64,000 bases of DNA, taken from contig MTSL01000072.1 of the NCBI GenBank assembly GCA_002794465.1, positions 32,052 to 96,051 on the forward strand, read 5' to 3'. The notes beneath the pieces were generated by a model, which was given only the letters and a program-made list of their open reading frames with translations, searched no databases and had not been told where the DNA came from. The first letter of the stretch is position 1, and every line of letters starts with the position of its first letter. Below, piece after piece: positions 21,032 to 31,196 of this stretch. This DNA comes from Paramicrosporidium saccamoebae. Taxonomy: Eukaryota; Rozellomycota. The translations under genes were made by a program, and so were the position numbers.

Positions 21032-21551
21032 ATGGAGCAGTCTTCTGCAGCCGCTGCCGTCGATCCGGACCGTCTCACCATCCAATATTTCGAGAATGGT
21101 GGCGCGAATCCCCAAAAGGAGGAGATTTCTATTGTATGGGACCAAGTCTAGACAGACTAATAGTGCAGGTGTCAACAGCGGACGGTACGACTGAGGATAA
21201 GCGTTGTGCCACCTTTTCCATAAAGAACGAGGACCACACTCTCGGAAATGCCCTAAGGCATGTTATTATGAAAAAGTACAGGTTGAACAGGTGATTCTGA
21301 CCGTGTAGTCCGGATGTAGACTTTTGTGGCTATTCTGTGCCACATCCGTCTGAGGCCAAGATCCACCTCCGTATCCAGACGAGAGGTATGCTCGTCCAAC
21401 CTGTCTCACCTTATCTGTAGGACCACCAGCTATTGATGTGCTTAGAAAGGGGCTGGACGATCTACAGTCCATGATGGAAATTCTCTTGAAAAAGTTTGAT
21501 GCCGCTGTCCAAGGGGGCGATTATGAGCACTACCCTGATGTTGAGATTTAG
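21032..21551 (+). CDS. rpc19: RNA polymerase I/III common subunit AC19 (Rpc19, RPAC2)
   Basis: Four exons (21032-21133, 21169-21275, 21309-21385, 21421-21551) with introns of 35, 33 and 35 nt; 138 residues. Joined, they give [45 protein letters not shown] (split over two exons), [10 protein letters not shown] and the C-terminal helix [13 protein letters not shown]. This is the alpha-like dimerisation subunit of Pol I and Pol III. AATAAA starts at the base after the stop codon. Together with Rpc11 it is the second Pol III subunit in the window. Confidence 0.95.
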
Positions 21552-21821
21552 AATAAATAAAGCAAGACTCTGATTTCCAACCTTAGAACAACTATAGCAA
21601 GAGATAGCGGTCACGTGAAATGTGGGGTGGGACTATGTGTTATGCTGAGCAAATAAACGTAAAGTTAACGTGTGCCAAGTGTGAGATTGGTGAGAATAAA
21701 AACCCTGTTAATGCGCGAAATGTTTCACAAATCTCTTATTGGAATCTCTACTTTATAGATACACAGTGCCATCTCCCACCAAGTAAAGGCAGAATTCCTA
21801 GACGGGCCCCGGAAGCTGACC

Positions 21822-22253
21822 ATGCTCCGCTGGTTCAGTTCAATGGCCGATACGCTACCCGCAAAGACATTCAGAGTGCGCAGTTTTAGGCCTCGTCTTG
21901 TCGACCCCGTAGAGATACAGACGAAAATTGACCGTACTCTTATAAAATAGTGCTCACGAGGTAGAATTGCCATACTTTGTGGAGCGGACAAAGCTCGGTC
22001 GAAACCTTCCCGTGTACATTCACGTCCGGAAACAACATCCAGAAACAGTAGTGCGTCGCATTTATGGAAATATTAGGGTATGTCTCATCTGAACGTTACA
22101 ATATTGCTATAGGTGCTGGCAGACGAAATCAAAGCGCTTCTAGAAATAAGGAAGCCTTCGGATTTTGATGTGCGTGAAGATTTGTCGCACATTATTATCA
22201 AAGGGAGTCACCAGACAAAGCTACGAAAATTTTTAACAAAGAAGGGATTCTGA
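21822..22253 (+). CDS. img2: mitochondrial ribosomal protein mL49 (Img2)
   Basis: Exons 21822-21933, 21965-22077 and 22113-22253 (introns 31 and 35 nt); 121 residues. An Arg-rich, acid-poor N-terminus (MLRWFSSMADTLPAK, FRVRSFRPR) suits a mitochondrial presequence. The core LPYFVERTKLGRNLPVYIHVRK, VVRRIYGNIR, IIIKGSHQTKLRKFLTKKGF matches the mL49/Img2 family to its last residues. Belongs to the large mitoribosomal subunit. Confidence 0.92.
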
Positions 22254-22277
22254 GCTGTTCGATGAATAAAATCAGAT

Positions 22278-23330
22278 TTATTGACTCTTCCCGCGGATAT
22301 CAGTATCTTCCATAGTCCTGATAAATATAGAGTCTGGGGCATGACTAGAGAATTATTAGGCACTAACAAATAAAGACCGTACTCTTTCTCGCCTTCTTCG
22401 TAGCAATAAGAAGAGGCAATTGCAAGGAGAGAACCATCGCGGCTGAACGCCAGAGATGAGATACTTGAATGATTCTTAGGGAAGCTACGGATGCGCTTCT
22501 TTGAAATCGGATCCCATGCACAGACAATCCCATCGCTTCCGCCCGTACAAAACGTTCCGTATTTTGGATGAAAGGCCACAGCATTGACAGGATAGACAGT
22601 CTCCATGTTTGCCTGGTCGGGCATCGGAGCGCGATGGCACTTGAAGGCAAAGTTCTGGGACTGCCCAGCGGGGTCCAAATACTCTACACCAACCCGTCCC
22701 TCTATGGATGAGATTACAAACGCCTTTCCGTTGGGGAATAAACGAATGCAACGGGTCTGATGTCTTAGGGAAGACTCTCTTGTCTGTAACGGCGCATCAA
22801 GTTTCCGGGTATCATAGACTTGGACATGCCGATCGGCCATCCCGACGACAAGGACATTCTGTGCGCAGTCCATCGAGTATACCTTGCCCGGTACATTAAG
22901 ACTTGCGGTTCTGGTTGCCGAGTTTGTATCCCATGCCGTCACGGTTGAATCCCACGAGCCAGAGAAGAGAATGCCGGTGGACTGACAGCGAACGAGGGAC
23001 CGGACCGCATCTTCATGCGTTCCCAGAATGGAAGTCTTTAGGGTGTTCCAGTCAATGCGCATGACTTGACGGTTCAGGCCGCCGGTGAATGCGACAGAAT
23101 CACTGTCAGAGAAGCAGCAGTCGAGCAGAGCGGCGTCGAATGGGATTTTGCCTTTCAGCTTGTTCTCTTGGGCATTATACAAGTACAGGTGCTACAGATT
23201 ACTTGGATACTTTACGACGTACTGCGTCCCAAGATGAGGCTAATAAATGGTCCGTTTCGTTTCCAAAATGAACTGCGGATATGCCGTCTTTGGGCGGCGC
23301 AGACAGCTCAACTTCAGTTCCCGGCTGCAT
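22278..23330 (-). CDS. bub3: spindle checkpoint WD40 protein Bub3
   Basis: Exons 23330-23223, 23191-22368 and 22317-22278 (introns 31 and 50 nt); 323 residues, the normal Bub3 size. Motifs: ISAVHF..LLASSWD in exon 1, HEDAVRSL, SGSWDSTVTAWD, SSIEGRVGVEYLDP, FKCHR, YPVNAVAFHP, GGSDGIVCAWDP, LAIASSYCYEEG. Bub3 binds Bub1/Mad3 at kinetochores. The 50-nt intron is needed to reach a normal C-terminus. The stop lies inside an AATAAA. The coding start abuts a 21-bp tandem repeat array instead of ordinary promoter sequence. Rae1 is less likely given the SSIEGRV..EYLDP match. Confidence 0.95.
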
Positions 23331-23334
23331 CCTC

Positions 23335-23662
23335 AAAGTCGGGGCTGGATCCCAACTCTTAAGTCCCGGTTGGATTTTTAATCTCGGCTGGATCCCCCAA
23401 AGTCCCAGCTTGATTATCCAAAGTCCCGACTTGATTCTCCAACGTTCCGACTTGATTCTCCAAAGTCCCGACTTGATTCTCCAAAGTTCCGGCTTGATTC
23501 TCCAGAGTCCCGACTCGATTCTCCAGTCCTGACTTGATTCTCCAGAGTTCCGACTCGATTTTCCAGAGTTCCAACTGGATACTCACCCTCAGCGACTGGA
23601 TTCCCACTCTTAGCAACTGGATTGCCACTCCTAGTGACTGGATTCTTGCCCTCAGCAACTAG
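23335..23662. repeat. 21-bp degenerate tandem repeat, about 13-15 copies
   Basis: The unit is close to TCCAAAGTCCCGACTTGATTC, with the right-hand copies drifting to CCACTCTTAGCAACTGGATTG. Period 21 is a multiple of three, so the minus strand shows a spurious heptapeptide repeat (ENQVGTL). The array begins about five bases upstream of the Bub3 start and ends about 80 bases from the ARF stop. Confidence 0.88.
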
Positions 23663-23742
23663 GTCCTACAATCTTCGTTCTAACCAGTTCCAAGCATAAG
23701 TTTTATTTAATCCTCACGAAAGACAACACTGATTACTAATCA

Positions 23743-24364
<622 letters not shown>

Positions 24365-24614
24365 TTAATTGTTACTGTGACGTGAGGATGGAGAGCTTAG
24401 TGTACAGAAAGAGGGCCGTGGTTGAATTGACAACACAAGCGTCCCGATTCGTCAGGGGCCAGGTCCTCTTATGCGCCCGCCCCATCTGGTCAATTAGGAT
24501 AAATTACCATACACACGAAATCCAAATGAACCATTCTATAACGTGAATTATTGATTCTATCATGAAACTATCTCAGGACCATCGGGGTTGTAAAAAGGCA
24601 AACGTGACCCTATC

Positions 24615-25027
24615 ATGAGACAATCAAGACTGCACGGAGACTGGATTGATTTCCCTCTCCATCTCAATTCTTTCACGAGCGCGGACTATCTTGGATTGCA
24701 AGTAAAAGGAGCCGCCGGCCAGCCGGTCATTCGCTTTGAACATTGTCTCAAACTTCTATCAGGTTAGTCATTGCTAGATTGTGCCTCTTGGAGCTCTACA
24801 GAAGGTACATTTTTGGTGACATTCAGGACTTTGTACGCCTCATCCAGAGGCATCGTCGAGGGCGTTTTGACTGTCGTCTGGGTTGCATTCTTTGTTGCAC
24901 CTGAATCACATTATGGCAATAGTGAGTTTGGTTACTGGCGGCGGCATGTTTGAAGGTTTCGCGAATAGAACCAACTATCACTTTTGTCCCGAGCACAATG
25001 ACTTGTCCAAGAACCCTCAATACCTAG
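24615..25027 (+). CDS. unrecognised small gene, three probable exons
   Basis: Exon 1 (24615-24762) opens [18 protein letters not shown] 39-nt intron follows, then exon 2 (24802-about 24930) with [12 protein letters not shown] and a hydrophobic stretch ([11 protein letters not shown]). A probable second intron to 24968 has two possible donors (24922, GTGAGT; 24931, GTTACT), both giving the same downstream frame, and a last exon to 25027. Without the second intron the frame stops at 24953. AATAAA 8 bases after 25027 favours the longer form of about 108-111 residues. No family recognised. Confidence 0.45.
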
Positions 25028-25314
25028 AATGATATAATAAACTACTTTTTGAGAAAGGCATACCATGCCGATGCTTGAGCAGAGGACTAGGAAGCCGAAG
25101 AATTACTTGGAATTCTCCCCGTCTCTGATTGGCCAGCGCCTCGCGACCGGGATATAGAGCATTTCAGGCCCGGTCGTGGCTTTGCGCCTCATTTGTGAAC
25201 GGTTTATTAGCCTTCGTCCGGCCCGCACACTCTGGCTTGCGCCCACGCCTCCTAACCCCATTAACCCCTCGTGGTCTAGACATACGACCACATCCAGACT
25301 GGACTAGCCGGTGT

Positions 25315-26448
25315 ATGCTAAGCTTTTTAATTTCGCTTCGCATATTTTACACCCTGCTTGCGACATCCGTCCTGGCTGCCGGCATCCTCCTGGTATCCTA
25401 CCAGCGCGAGCGCCAGAACTTGATTCTGCGTTCGTGCTGCCTAGTAGTGCTGGTTATGTATGGCGCTATCCTGGCGGGACATATCAACCACCAAGGGCTG
25501 GACCAGGACGACGCCTTTTGCCAGTCGCAAGCAGTCTTTCTCAACTACTGTTACATTTGCATACATGCACACACCTGCTTTATGATGCTGAACAACTGCT
25601 ACGTGGCCATGGGATGGAAGATACGCTTCTTTGAGCAGCACGTTGACCGGGAGTCAACTCTTGTGCTCCTCTCCTACACCATTCCGCTGCTGTATGTTGC
25701 ATTCTTGGCCTTCAAGATGGCCAATGAGCCAGACTCTATTGCTATTTTGCCGGGTTCGTTTTTCTGCAGCATAGCAAGACCAAGGCTCACTCTTCAAACA
25801 CTATGGTTTATCCTATTCTCGGTTCCGGGAAGTGCGCTTTCAGTATTCCTGCTGTACCAGACATGGAGGGCGCGCCAAAGGACGCTGGTTTATGGAAGTA
25901 CGACCCAGCTGACCCTGCCGTATCTGATTCGACTAACGATATCAACGTTTGTTTATATTTGCCTATCGTTTGGATCGTTCATTCCGCTACTCGTCATCTC
26001 AGACTTTGATCCAGAATGGCTACCGCCATCCGAGTTTGCCCCGGAGCCACACTTGCGGTCACCTTGGTTGAATCCGACAATGTGCATGGTACGCTCAGAG
26101 GATATTGGAATCCGGTACTATGCAAACATGATGTGTCCAGGTGTCTTGTCATATTTCCCTACATATGTTGGTTTGGCATTCTTCCTCATGTACGGCTTTG
26201 GAGCACATGCTCGTTCCTCATACCGCCATTTTGTGAATAGGTATTTGTGTCAGACGAAACGGAGAAACTCGACCCTCCCCCTGATGGATACAGTTAATGG
26301 ACAGTCCAGCATGGCCAGCATACCGGAAGAAGCGCCAACAGAAGCACCCTCGCCCGTGGGGTTGCATGAATGGAAAGAGGAATTTCGCTGGTCCGTTGAT
26401 TCTTCCGAAGCTCACCAATCAACTGCCGAGAGCTCGCCAGTGGATTGA
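25315..26448 (+). CDS. seven-helix receptor resembling STE3-type pheromone receptors
   Basis: 377 residues, intronless, ATG at 25315 followed at once by helix 1 (FLISLRIFYTLLATSVLAAG). Seven hydrophobic helices can be placed. Two stretches resemble fungal STE3 (class D): TTQLTLPYLIRLTISTFVYI before and in helix 6, and the end of helix 7 (FFLMYGFGAHARSSYRHF), which matches the FGxGxxA..Y pattern. The 80-residue cytosolic tail is rich in Ser, Pro and Glu. STE3 receptors sense lipidated peptide pheromones through a G-protein. Other fungal GPCR classes cannot be excluded from motifs alone. The TGA stop falls in the first unit of a 32-bp repeat. Confidence 0.72.
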   Translation: MLSFLISLRIFYTLLATSVLAAGILLVSYQRERQNLILRSCCLVVLVMYGAILAGHINHQGLDQDDAFCQSQAVFLNYCYICIHAHTCFMMLNNCYVAMGWKIRFFEQHVDRESTLVLLSYTIPLLYVAFLAFKMANEPDSIAILPGSFFCSIARPRLTLQTLWFILFSVPGSALSVFLLYQTWRARQRTLVYGSTTQLTLPYLIRLTISTFVYICLSFGSFIPLLVISDFDPEWLPPSEFAPEPHLRSPWLNPTMCMVRSEDIGIRYYANMMCPGVLSYFPTYVGLAFFLMYGFGAHARSSYRHFVNRYLCQTKRRNSTLPLMDTVNGQSSMASIPEEAPTEAPSPVGLHEWKEEFRWSVDSSEAHQSTAESSPVD

Positions 26449-26545
26449 CTAGTTAGTTAGTGGGTCTACTAGTGAGTTGACTAGTTAGCTAATGGGTTCA
26501 CCAGAGAGTTGACTAGAGTCTACCAGTGGATTAACTCACGAATCC
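26438..26545. repeat. 32-bp tandem repeat overlapping a stop codon
   Basis: Copies start TGGATTGACTAGTTAG (26439) and TGAGTTGACTAGTTAG (26471); a third copy lacks about 10 bases and a fourth is partial. The first copy contains the receptor gene's last codons and TGA. Rich in CTAG and TTAG words. Confidence 0.82.
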
Positions 26546-26866
26546 ACCCGGCTTTTCGAGCTCACCAAGCTTCTATCAATAGCGGATTATTTTGGTGGAA
26601 CTGAAACACCGCACCACATCCCCCATAAATATTGGGTATAATTCACACATAGAACAATAATATAGACTGTACATTTGTTCGCATTATGGGAAAGAAACGA
26701 CGGAATACATCCAACTAACCACCACCAATGGGAAGCGTTTGAGGTTGGCGGGAAATTGCGAATGGGCGGGATAAGAGGGCCTGGCATTGGAGGGGATAAA
26801 TTGCCAGCACTTCTCTTGAAAGGAACTGCAGTTGCCCATTGTATTTGTATCTGAAAAAAGCCATCC

Positions 26867-28207
26867 ATGCGCGAAGTGATCTCTATCCACGTCGGCCAAG
26901 CCGGAGTCCAAATTGGTAATTCATGCTGGGAACTCTACTGCCAGGAGCATGGACTCCAACCTGACGGCACGCTTGCCAACAAGACTGTCCAGCCGGACGG
27001 CTCCTTCTCCACCTTCTTTGCTGAAATGGAGGGCGGAAAAAAGTATGTGCCACGCACAGTCTTTGTCGACTTGGAGCCTACTGTGATTGACGAGGTGAGA
27101 ACCGGAGCCTACCGACAACTCTTCCACCCCGAGCAACTCATCTCTGGTAAGGAGGACGCGGCAAACAACTATGCGCGTGGACACTATACCATTGGAAAAG
27201 AGATTATTGACCCCGTTCTGGACCGCATCCGCAAGCTGGCCGACAACTGTGACGGATTACAGGGATTCTTGGTGTTCCACTCATTTGGTGGTGGTACCGG
27301 GTCTGGCTTTGGTGCCTTGTTGATGGAGCGTCTCTCTGTCGAGTATGGCAAAAAGTCCAAGCTCGAGTTCTCCGTCTACCCTGCTCCTCAAGTGTCCACC
27401 GTAGTGGTTGAGCCATACAACTCCATCTTGACGACCCACACCACCTTGGAACACTCTGATTGTTCCTTCATGGTTGACAATGAGGCCATCTATGACATTT
27501 GCCGTCGTAATCTGGGAATTGCGCGCCCCAACTACACCAACCTGAACCGAATCATTGCCCAGGTGGTCTCTTCCATCACGGCCTCCCTCCGCTTCGATGG
27601 ATCTCTGAATGTGGACCTGACTGAATTCCAGACCAACTTGGTGCCGTATCCTCGCATCCATTTCCCCTTGGTCACTTATGCCCCCATCATTTCTGCTGCC
27701 AAGGCCTCCCACGAGCAGATGGCTGTTTCGGAGATTACCAATGCTTGCTTTGAGGCCAGCAATCAAATGGTCAAATGTGATCCCCGTCGTGGAAAGTACA
27801 TGGCCTGCTGTCTGCTGTACCGCGGAGAAGTCGCCCCCAACGACGTTACCTCAGCAATCGCCGCCATCAAGACGAAGCGCACCATTCAGTTTGTTGACTG
27901 GTGTCCAACTGGCTTCAAGGTGGGCATTAATCACCAGGCTCCCACTGCTGTCACTGGCAGCGAAATGGCACCCGTTAAGCGTGCCGTGTGCATGTTGAGC
28001 AATACCACTGCCATTGCGGAGGCTTGGAGCCGTCTCGATCACAAGTTTGACTTGATGTATGCCAAGCGTGCCTTTGTGCATTGGTACGTTGGTGAGGGTA
28101 TGGAGGAGGGAGAGTTCTCTGAGGCACGCGAGGATCTGGCTGCTCTTGAGCGCGATTACCAAGAAGTTGCCTCCGAGTCGATCGCTGCCGATATGGACGA
28201 ATATTAA
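26867..28207 (+). CDS. tub1: alpha-tubulin
   Basis: 446 residues in one exon, starting [17 protein letters not shown]. Contains the GTP-binding [12 protein letters not shown], the alpha-specific E254 region and the usual C-terminal helices. The protein ends IAADMDEY: the terminal Tyr is present but the usual poly-Glu tail is almost absent, which shortens the protein by a few residues. CCAAT-type words lie at 26724 and 26783. AATAAATAA occurs about 28 bases after the stop. Confidence 0.99.
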   Translation: MREVISIHVGQAGVQIGNSCWELYCQEHGLQPDGTLANKTVQPDGSFSTFFAEMEGGKKYVPRTVFVDLEPTVIDEVRTGAYRQLFHPEQLISGKEDAANNYARGHYTIGKEIIDPVLDRIRKLADNCDGLQGFLVFHSFGGGTGSGFGALLMERLSVEYGKKSKLEFSVYPAPQVSTVVVEPYNSILTTHTTLEHSDCSFMVDNEAIYDICRRNLGIARPNYTNLNRIIAQVVSSITASLRFDGSLNVDLTEFQTNLVPYPRIHFPLVTYAPIISAAKASHEQMAVSEITNACFEASNQMVKCDPRRGKYMACCLLYRGEVAPNDVTSAIAAIKTKRTIQFVDWCPTGFKVGINHQAPTAVTGSEMAPVKRAVCMLSNTTAIAEAWSRLDHKFDLMYAKRAFVHWYVGEGMEEGEFSEAREDLAALERDYQEVASESIAADMDEY

Positions 28208-28473
28208 GTCGGAAGTATTAAGTTGTTCAAATCCAAATAAATAATCTCTATCGATCCTACGAGTTGCAACTGTAAAGCGTGGGTACATTTAGTCTTATTT
28301 GTAAGCTGTAGTTTTGGGTGTGGATGTTTCGTTTATCATCCATGCTAGAGCTATAGGATTTCTCTCGAGCCGCCTGCATATAGACATGCGGTCAGCTGAT
28401 TGGTCAGTGGCATTCCTTTGTTGCTTCACAGACGGCCTTGTCGCTAGCAAAGGGCATTGCTCACGTTGCCCAA

Positions 28474-29298
28474 ATGCACTCTTTAGATTTTCTCGAAAAG
28501 GCTGTATCCCTCTCTTCCAAAGAGTTCATCCGTGGCTTCATTATCGGCCAGTTTGCCCTCCTCTTGGTACTGTTGCTGCTTGCTCGCCTCCTTTTCTTCC
28601 GCTCTCCCACCCCCCTTGAGCCTATCCGCTTTCCTTCCAAGCCCAAGTCCAAAAAAGCACCGTCACCCAGCATGCCTATCCTTCCCGGTCGCGAATCTTG
28701 CGTCTGGGTCAATTCCATACTCGTCCAGCTGCTAGGGCCCTTGAAGACGCTGCTCTTGGATGGCGATACACTGGAGCACCTTTCAGCGCTACTGAATGGT
28801 TATGTAGGAGGAAGCGACATGGTAGGAACTATGGAGATTTTGAAATTCGAGCTAGGCGATTCCTGTCCACAAGTACGCTGGATTGAGACACTCTCCGAGG
28901 CATCCTGGGAGATACAGATTGAATGGAATGACGTGGCTGAGCTGGACCTAGACACGGCAGTCATCCTGTCATGGCCGCCACGACAGCACCTGGCATCACT
29001 TCCCTGTTCATTCTCGTTTGCAGTGAAATCTGTCATGGCCACGCTAAAGGTGGTGCTGGAGGGAGACAAAATGTATATCTCGGCATTAAGCGATGGTTTT
29101 GAGCTGGATCTGCGGATCCATTCGCTGATCGGGCACCGCAGTAAGCTGAAGGATATCCCAAAGCTCACCAGTGTTCTGCGAGAAAGACTGAGGGGAGTGA
29201 TTGAGCAAAAACTTATTGATCCTCATAGGATCGAGATGGACGTTGGCGAAATGGCCAGGAAGATTATTTTACCACAACCCACAAAGACTGTAGATTAG
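28474..29298 (+). CDS. mmm1: ERMES subunit Mmm1 (SMP-domain lipid transfer protein)
   Basis: 274 residues from the ATG at 28474. A short lumenal N-terminus is followed by the Mmm1 signature FIRGFIIGQFALLLVLLLLA (one ER-membrane helix, residues about 21-40), a Lys/Pro linker and an SMP domain from about 75 (ESCVWVNSILVQLLGPL) to about 255. Mmm1 anchors the ER-mitochondria encounter structure with Mdm10, Mdm12 and Mdm34. Shorter than yeast Mmm1 (426) because the linker and N-terminus are reduced. ATTGG lies about 75 bases upstream. Confidence 0.9.
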   Translation: MHSLDFLEKAVSLSSKEFIRGFIIGQFALLLVLLLLARLLFFRSPTPLEPIRFPSKPKSKKAPSPSMPILPGRESCVWVNSILVQLLGPLKTLLLDGDTLEHLSALLNGYVGGSDMVGTMEILKFELGDSCPQVRWIETLSEASWEIQIEWNDVAELDLDTAVILSWPPRQHLASLPCSFSFAVKSVMATLKVVLEGDKMYISALSDGFELDLRIHSLIGHRSKLKDIPKLTSVLRERLRGVIEQKLIDPHRIEMDVGEMARKIILPQPTKTVD

Positions 29299-29373
29299 TG
29301 TGCGATTATATTACTCGTTTATAAAATTTACTATACAACTGAAAGACCCTGACATTTTACCAGGGTGTGCATA

Positions 29374-31069
29374 ATGAGCAAGGGAAAAAGGATTGCTCAA
29401 AAAAAGAGCTTTCTTGACTGTCTCGAGGCTAGCATAGACAAGCTAGAGACCGAACAGAGCGAAAAAGTACCGAAAAGGGAACGCTCCAAAAAGGTTACGT
29501 TTGATAGTCGTATCCATAAGCGTGGTTTCTTAAAAGACCAGCCTGCATCTGCCTTTGAAGAGGATGGGGAGGAGAGTGATGGTGAGGAGAATGATGAGGA
29601 GAGTAGTGGTGAGAGCGCTGGTGAATATGAAGGGTTTGAAAGCGCGTCTGACGAACAAGAGGGTGAAGAGCAAAGCGAAGACGAAGAACAAGAGGGTGAA
29701 GAGCAAAGTGAGGATGAAGAACAGGATGATTTTGATGCGCTTTCTCCTGCAGAACAGTTAAAAATGCTCATGATGCCTGTCGAAGAAGGAGAAGAAGACG
29801 CTGACTTGGACTATGCCGAAGAATATGATGAAGACGAAGAGGATGATGAAGACGAAGAGGATGATGAAGATGAAGACGAAGAAGGGTTAGAATACGATAC
29901 TGACGAACCTCAACAGGACCTGAAAAAGCCAAAAAAGCGTCTTTTATCTTTGGATGATGATGACGAGGACGAGGAAGCTGTAAAATCAACTTTTGAAAAG
30001 CAACAAGAGCGTCTTCGAAAGACAATATCCGCGTTTGAGGAAGAGAACATTTCAGAGAAGCCATGGATGCTCCGTGGTGAGGTTAACGCCACTAGTCGCC
30101 CTGTCAACTCACTACTGGAGCAGGATTTAGACTTTGAACACGCAAGCAGAGCCGCCCCAATTATAACAGAAGAGGTTACCGAGTCCATCGAGTCGCTCAT
30201 TAAGCAGCGAGTCAAGGACCAGGCGTGGGATGATCCGGAGCGAAAAGTAAAGAACACTGTGACACAAGGTAGGAAGCTGCCCGAGTTGGAAACGGAAAAG
30301 AGCGGAAAATCGCTGAGTCAGGTTTACGAAGATGAACTTGTCCAACCCAAGACGAGTGTCACTGTGGATGAACCCACGAAAAAGTCTCACGATGCAATTA
30401 CAGTTTTGTTTAATAAGATTTGTCGGAAATTGGATGCACTTTCGCAGCACAAATTTACGCCGCGTGCATATTCACTTGAAGATGTTCAGCTAAAGACGAG
30501 TAAAGTTCCTAAACACAAATAAATGCATAGATGCGAGATGGCACATCTACAGATCCGGGTCTGTGAAGCAGTACCTGCCCATGATTGGTGATCCCACGAA
30601 CCGGTATACTGAGCGTATTAGTCCATAGTGGCACCTTTAATAAAGATATACTCTCGCGTAATAGCAGGGTCCTGTTTACAACATTCCGCAATAGACTACT
30701 CCGTTTGGGCCTGCAGGGGGTGACACTCAGATGGTTCGAAGCATCTCAGCTAGTATGCTGGAGGAGGCAACTCCCCTGCACATGTCCTCTGCCACTCGTC
30801 TTGCCCCACAGGAGCACTACCGGCCGTCCAAGAACATCCCGCAAGCCACTACAGAAATGTCGCGTACCGACCGAAACCGCAAGCGTCGACAGACAAAGCT
30901 GGTGAAGAAAATGCAGAGACAGCAGAGTGATGAGAGGGCCAGGACAGCAGCGAGACTAGATCCAAAGAAGAAGGGCTCACTGGAGAAGAGGGAGGCTCTC
31001 AAGACGCTGTCGAAGAATAAGAATGTCACAATCCTGCCACAGGTCAGAAAAGATAGACGAAATAGATAA
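29374..31069 (+). CDS. mpp10: U3 snoRNP protein Mpp10
   Basis: Exon 1 is 29374-30499 and exon 2 30717-31069, with a 217-nt intron; about 492 residues. Exon 1 holds a long Asp/Glu-rich region, including a duplicated EQEGEEQSEDE, and the family core: EKPWMLRGEVNATSRPVNSLLEQDLDF (residues about 230-256), APIITEEVTESIESLIKQR, DQAWDDPERK. Exon 2 supplies the C-terminal signature SMLEEATPLHMSSATRLAPQE and a basic coiled coil. Mpp10 joins Imp3 and Imp4 in the SSU processome. The exact junction is inferred: GTAAAG at 30500 and CTGCAG ending at 30716 restore phase; GTTCCT at 30505 with CTCAG at 30730 also works. Confidence 0.88.
30500..30716 (+). other. exceptionally long intron of Mpp10
   Basis: At 217 nt it is about seven times longer than the other introns here. 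It contains two AATAAA words, an ATTGGTGATCC element near 30580 and stops in all frames. I found no box C/D pair, H/ACA structure or tRNA in it with confidence. Confidence 0.6.
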
Positions 31070-31196
31070 AGGCCTGATCTAGTATTGTAGCAAATCTTGA
31101 GAGCTATTATTGCTTCACCAGACACGTGTAACCGATCATTAGTTAGTACACAATGAATCGGAAAGCTCAATAAATAAGTCTAGACAGACGGTTTAT

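Noticed and set aside
23359-23658. 99-codon minus-strand frame with heptapeptide repeats
   Set aside because: Produced by the 21-bp repeat; no family, no plausible start context, and periodicity continues outside the frame.
30509-30691. 60-codon minus-strand frame inside the Mpp10 intron
   Set aside because: No recognisable feature, ends in the donor region and lacks its own promoter or poly(A) signal; could be chance.
30726-30750. GGTTCGAA flanked by AGATG/CATCT resembling a tRNA T-arm
   Set aside because: The loop is eight bases, no matching A box or acceptor stem is present, and the stretch is coding sequence of Mpp10 exon 2.
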